From the NCBI RefSeq assembly GCF_021025955.1, contig NZ_JAJNCL010000002.1, forward strand, positions 175,626-239,625: a stretch of 64,000 nucleotides of DNA, given 5' to 3'. Under the pieces are notes generated by a model. It saw only the letters and a list, made by a program, of their open reading frames with translations. It did no database searches and was not told the DNA's origin. Shown piece after piece: positions 60,649-64,000 of this stretch; position 1 is the first letter of the stretch; every line of letters starts with the position of its first letter. The DNA is from Rhodococcus qingshengii. GTDB lineage: Bacteria; Actinomycetota; Actinomycetes; Mycobacteriales; Mycobacteriaceae. The position numbers and the translations under genes were made by a program.

Positions 60649-61462
60649 TCAACTCGTCCCGACGCCGTGCAAGGTTGTTGCCCGCCGGGACGAGAACAGC
60701 GATACCTCGACCCTGACCCTCGCGGCGCCCTCGCAGTGGTTCCCCGGGTTCCGCCCCGGTCAATTCATGATGGTCTACGCACGGGGGGTGGGCGAGATTC
60801 CGCTGTCGATCAGTGGGGACCCGACTCACGCCGATCACACAGTGGTTCATACTGTTCGGGCTGTCGGTGCCGTCAGCCGCGCGCTGCACGAAGCCTCCAT
60901 CGGTGACATCGTAGGTGTCCGAGGACCTTTCGGAACGGGATGGGATCTGGATTCCGCCAAAGACGATCTGATCGTCGTCGCGGGAGGCGTCGGCTTGGCG
61001 GCAGTACGTTCGGCAGTCTTGGAGGCACAGGCCTGCGGTCGATTTCGTCGAGTTGTCCTCAGCGTGGGTGCTCGCCGACCAACCGATCTCCTGTACCGCC
61101 CAGATCTCGACACATGGAGCCGGGGAGACCTGGTCGACCTTGAGCTGTCCGTGGACGTGGCAGAACCTGACTGGCAGGGTCATGTCGGATTTGTCACGCA
61201 GTCCCTGAACCGCCTCGTTCTCGAGCCCGGTCGCACGACGGTACTGCTGTGCGGCCCCGAACCGATGATGCGGATGTCGGCTCGGACCATGATCGGCCAA
61301 GGCGTTGAGCGCGAGAATATTCGAGTATCGCTGGAACGGAACATGCAGTGCGGGACCGGAGTGTGCGGGCACTGTCAACTCGGCGAACTCCTCCTCTGTC
61401 GTGACGGTCCGGTAGTCGACTACCGCGCGGCCGAGCCACTTCTCGCAGTGAAGGAGCTGTGA
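60638..61462 (+). CDS. hydG-like: Group 3b hydrogenase gamma subunit (FAD/NAD(P)-binding reductase)
   Basis: 274 residues using the ATG at 60638 ([20 protein letters not shown]); alternative starts at 60626 (ATG) and 60617 (TTG) add 4 to 7 residues. All overlap the upstream gene. FAD domain: [23 protein letters not shown](P) domain: [20 protein letters not shown] and [13 protein letters not shown]. The C-terminal [2Fe-2S] site is [20 protein letters not shown]. It exchanges electrons with NAD(P)H. The following small-subunit gene starts at the same base where this one ends. Confidence 0.92.
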   Translation: MFGDQLVPTPCKVVARRDENSDTSTLTLAAPSQWFPGFRPGQFMMVYARGVGEIPLSISGDPTHADHTVVHTVRAVGAVSRALHEASIGDIVGVRGPFGTGWDLDSAKDDLIVVAGGVGLAAVRSAVLEAQACGRFRRVVLSVGARRPTDLLYRPDLDTWSRGDLVDLELSVDVAEPDWQGHVGFVTQSLNRLVLEPGRTTVLLCGPEPMMRMSARTMIGQGVERENIRVSLERNMQCGTGVCGHCQLGELLLCRDGPVVDYRAAEPLLAVKEL

Positions 61463-62229
61463 TGCCCTCACCCACCATGGCGGTCTGGAAATTCGCATCC
61501 TGCGACGGATGCCAACTGACTCTGCTCGATTGCGAGGACGAACTACTCACTTTGGCCGACGCCGTTCACATCTCACATTTCCTCGAGATGTCGAGCGAGG
61601 TGGAAAGCGGTCCATACGATCTCTCGCTGGTCGAAGGCTCCATTACCACCGCTGCCGACATCGAACGTATTCATGCCATCCGCGAGAATTCCCGGCATCT
61701 GGTGACGATCGGCGCCTGCGCGACTTCTGGTGGGATACAGGCTCTCCGGAACTTTGCGGACATCGCCGAGTTCATGTCCGTGGTCTACGCGAGCGGCGAG
61801 TACATCGACACTCTCGCGACGTCCACACCGATCGCCGACCATGTCCCGGTCGATTTCGAACTACGCGGCTGCCCCATCGATCGCCGGCAGCTCGTCGAGG
61901 TGATCTCGTCGTATCTGGCCGGGCGGAAGCCGAACATCCCGGACACCAGTGTCTGCGCCGAATGCAAACGACATGGCCTCACCTGCGTCATGGTCGCCGA
62001 CGGCACACCGTGTCTGGGGCCAGTGACCCATTCAGGCTGCGGCGCGCTGTGTCCGGCACAGTCAAGGGGTTGCTATGGATGTTTCGGTCCATCAACCCAC
62101 CCGAACTTGATTGCAATGGCGGGGTGGTTGCGCACCTGTGGGATGACCGACGAGAGTATCGAGCGCGTCTTCTCGACGTTCAACGTTGCCTCCCCCGAGT
62201 TCGACGGGATCAGGCGAGATGGACGGTGA
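61462..62229 (+). CDS. hydD-like: Group 3b hydrogenase small (delta) subunit
   Basis: 255 residues from the ATG at 61462, with AAGGAG 5 nt upstream; a GTG directly before it is possible. The proximal [4Fe-4S] cluster cysteines are in [23 protein letters not shown] and ELRGCPID; two further clusters fit [11 protein letters not shown] and [20 protein letters not shown]. It carries electrons from the NiFe site to HydB/HydG. It overlaps the upstream stop and the downstream start, consistent with a coupled complex. Confidence 0.93.
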   Translation: MPSPTMAVWKFASCDGCQLTLLDCEDELLTLADAVHISHFLEMSSEVESGPYDLSLVEGSITTAADIERIHAIRENSRHLVTIGACATSGGIQALRNFADIAEFMSVVYASGEYIDTLATSTPIADHVPVDFELRGCPIDRRQLVEVISSYLAGRKPNIPDTSVCAECKRHGLTCVMVADGTPCLGPVTHSGCGALCPAQSRGCYGCFGPSTHPNLIAMAGWLRTCGMTDESIERVFSTFNVASPEFDGIRRDGR

Positions 62230-63523
62230 AACGAACAGGGATACCACCCGACTGACGCTCGGTTCCCTCGCCCGCGTCGAAGGGGAAGGCCGGCTGGCGT
62301 TCACGGTCCGACACGGCCGGGTTGAAGCCGCAGAGTTGAACATCTACGAACCCCCTCGATTCTTCGAGTCATTTCTCCGGGGCCGCGATTTCCGCGAGCC
62401 TCCCGACATCACATCCAGGATTTGCGGAATCTGTCCTGTCGCTTATCAAGTCAGCGCCTGCAACGCAATCGAGCAAGCATGCGGTGCGCACCTCACCCAA
62501 CCGATTCTTGATCTGCGACGACTTCTGTATTGCGGCGAGTGGATCGCCAGTCATACATTGCATATCTACTTGCTGCATGCCCCTGATTTCCTGGGCGCGG
62601 CAGACGCCATCGAACTTGCCCGAATCGCGCGTCCCGACGTCGAACGTGGGCTCGCATTGAAGAAGGCGGGCAACGCGATTCTCGACATGATCGGTGGCCG
62701 ATCGATTCACCCGGTCAACGTGCGCCTCGGCGGGTTCTACCGAGCGCCGACGTCCAGTGAACTCGCGTCCCTCGCCGAACAATTACACAGGGCACTCGAC
62801 GATGCTCTCGCGACCGTGCAGTGGGTATCACACTTCGAGATCCCAGATGCCGAGGTGGATACCGAACTACTCGCACTGGCTCAGCCAGGCCGCTACGCGA
62901 TCGAAGACGGCGTGTTGACAAACACATCCGGATCATCGTTCGCACCGGAGGAATTCTGCGATCACGTCGCGGAACGGCAAGTTCCGCATTCGACCGCGCT
63001 GCACGCGCACCTCGACGGCCAGGCCTATCTCACCGGACCGCTGGCTCGCTACAGCCTCCACTCCGCCGACCTCTCGGAGACCGCTCGTCAAGCGGCCACC
63101 GAGGCCGGCTTGGGAACAGTGTGTCGCAACCCGTTTCAAAGCATCGTGGTCCGCGCCGTCGAGACAGTGTTCGCCGTGGACGAGGCACTCCGCCTGATAC
63201 GTGAGTATTACCGCCCGGAATCGCCGTACGTCGACATGTCACCCCGCGCCGCAACCGGGTACGGCGTCAGTGAAGCCCCCAGAGGCGTGCTGTACCACCG
63301 CTACCAACTCGATTCCGAGGGCCTAATCCTGCGGGCCACAATCATTCCGCCCACCTCGCAGAACCAGGCAGCAATCGAGAACGACCTCCGCAACACCCTC
63401 GCCGCGAACCTCAGGCTGACAGACGCCGAACTGACTGGACTGTGTGAGCGGACCATCCGAAACTACGATCCCTGCATCTCGTGTGCCACTCATTTCCTCG
63501 ACGTGACAATCAACCGCGCATGA
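62219..63523 (+). CDS. hydA-like: Group 3b hydrogenase large (alpha) subunit, NiFe site
   Basis: 434 residues, ATG at 62219 ([20 protein letters not shown]). NiFe ligands: N-terminal [14 protein letters not shown] (L1; the position often held by His is Tyr) and C-terminal DPCISCATH (L2). After the L2 His, nine residues (FLDVTINRA) form the tail normally removed by a maturation protease, whose gene follows with an ATGA overlap. Group 3b enzymes couple H2 with NAD(P)H and may reduce polysulfide. In Mycobacterium smegmatis the equivalent Hyh operon is hypoxia-induced. Confidence 0.93.
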   Translation: MDGETNRDTTRLTLGSLARVEGEGRLAFTVRHGRVEAAELNIYEPPRFFESFLRGRDFREPPDITSRICGICPVAYQVSACNAIEQACGAHLTQPILDLRRLLYCGEWIASHTLHIYLLHAPDFLGAADAIELARIARPDVERGLALKKAGNAILDMIGGRSIHPVNVRLGGFYRAPTSSELASLAEQLHRALDDALATVQWVSHFEIPDAEVDTELLALAQPGRYAIEDGVLTNTSGSSFAPEEFCDHVAERQVPHSTALHAHLDGQAYLTGPLARYSLHSADLSETARQAATEAGLGTVCRNPFQSIVVRAVETVFAVDEALRLIREYYRPESPYVDMSPRAATGYGVSEAPRGVLYHRYQLDSEGLILRATIIPPTSQNQAAIENDLRNTLAANLRLTDAELTGLCERTIRNYDPCISCATHFLDVTINRA

Positions 63524-64000
63524 CTGTCACAGTGGTCGGGGCCGGCAACGAATTCCGCCGAGACGACGGCGTAGGACCTGTGGTGGCGCGAACGATACAA
63601 AGCGAGCACCAGGCCGGCGTGAACGTGGTCATCGACAACGGTGAACCTTCAAGGCTGCTCGAAACATCGACGAGGTCGGATCTGGTGATCATCGTCGACG
63701 CTTCAGTCTGTGCTCCGTCTTCCGGCCGCCAGCCGCAACCTGCCGGAACAATTCGTCGGATCACGGATTGGTCGAGAGAGAACTCCGGAATACTCACCAG
63801 CTCACACGGACTGGGCATCATGGAGGCGCTGGCCTTGGCCGCCGCGCTCGGCCGAGAACCCCACCGCGTGGCGATCTACACGATCGAAGCGCACGACACC
63901 GACTACGGCATCGGGCTTTCACCCTCCGTTGCAGCTTCTGTCCCCGCGGTACTGTCTCTGATCGCAGCCGAAATCGCCGACGTGCAATCTCGGGATCTAC
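63520..64000 (+). CDS. Hydrogenase maturation protease (partial, runs off the window)
   Basis: At least 160 residues from the ATG at 63520, which overlaps the HydA stop; no stop before 64000. The N-terminus [20 protein letters not shown] is the HyaD/HybD protease signature, with the metal-binding Glu/Asp/His set likely at EFRRDD, IIVDASV and [11 protein letters not shown]. It cleaves the C-terminal tail of the large subunit after Ni insertion. The frame is open to the last base, so the gene is truncated only by the window. Confidence 0.9.
   Translation, partial: MTVTVVGAGNEFRRDDGVGPVVARTIQSEHQAGVNVVIDNGEPSRLLETSTRSDLVIIVDASVCAPSSGRQPQPAGTIRRITDWSRENSGILTSSHGLGIMEALALAAALGREPHRVAIYTIEAHDTDYGIGLSPSVAASVPAVLSLIAAEIADVQSRDL

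Overview
The window reads as chromosomal DNA of a high-GC mycolic-acid actinobacterium, most likely Rhodococcus or a close relative. This is an inference from codon bias and gene content: a WS/DGAT wax-ester synthase, an MMPL transporter, a one-chain acyl-CoA carboxylase, and a PEP synthase / CBS / PfkB / group 3b hydrogenase block that resembles the hypoxia (DosR) regulon of mycobacteria. I saw no rRNA, tRNA, CRISPR array or intact mobile element.

Region 1 (60-22527, all minus strand) is a lipid/polyketide biosynthesis locus. A seven-gene unit (13598 down to 60) encodes an FAD oxidoreductase, an SGNH esterase, a compact PUFA-synthase-like megasynthase (KS-AT-one ACP-KR-DH), a PfaC-like double dehydratase, a PfaD enoyl reductase, a PLP-dependent amino acid decarboxylase and a GNAT acetyltransferase. 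Most junctions are 4-nt stop/start overlaps. Upstream lie an acyl-CoA/AMP ligase, a LysR regulator and a 1851-residue single-chain biotin carboxylase/carboxyltransferase that could supply malonyl-CoA. My reading is a lipid chain joined to a decarboxylated amino acid; the product cannot be known from sequence.

Region 2 (22.5-26.2 kb) is degenerate. It holds small hypothetical genes, an OB-fold/Zn-ribbon protein, and an NlpC/P60 peptidase gene whose 5' part has been replaced by an IS5-type transposase remnant.

Region 3 (26.2-35.1 kb) is an acyl-CoA catabolic regulon. It contains a secreted lipase, an acyl-CoA ligase preceded by two small ORFs, an acyl-CoA dehydrogenase, a TetR regulator, a thiolase-like protein and a crotonase. 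Three copies of one 25-bp operator link three transcription units to the TetR gene. An IS256-type remnant abuts the TetR gene. The stretch 35.3-37.7 kb has almost nothing recognisable.

Region 4 (37.7-47.2 kb) is a reactive-sulfur and metal block. A CstR-like repressor heads DUF2892, DUF302 and TauE/SafE genes. A persulfide-dioxygenase-like MBL/rhodanese protein, an unlisted 54-residue Cys-rich protein and an MMPL transporter follow. Matching palindromes lie before the CstR gene and before the MBL/rhodanese gene. Next come a P-type ATPase fused to a hemerythrin domain and a catalase gene fragment.

Region 5 (47.3-64 kb) holds an aquaporin; a DUF2231 / acyl-ACP thioesterase / VIT-transporter operon behind a perfect palindrome; a copper unit (SHOCT protein, multicopper oxidase and a 29-residue peptide with 13 methionines); a WS/DGAT acyltransferase; a CBS-BON protein; PEP synthase; a PfkB kinase; a GNAT protein; and a group 3b [NiFe]-hydrogenase operon with an embedded HTH-less cyclic-nucleotide-binding protein. 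The last gene, a hydrogenase maturation protease, runs off the window.
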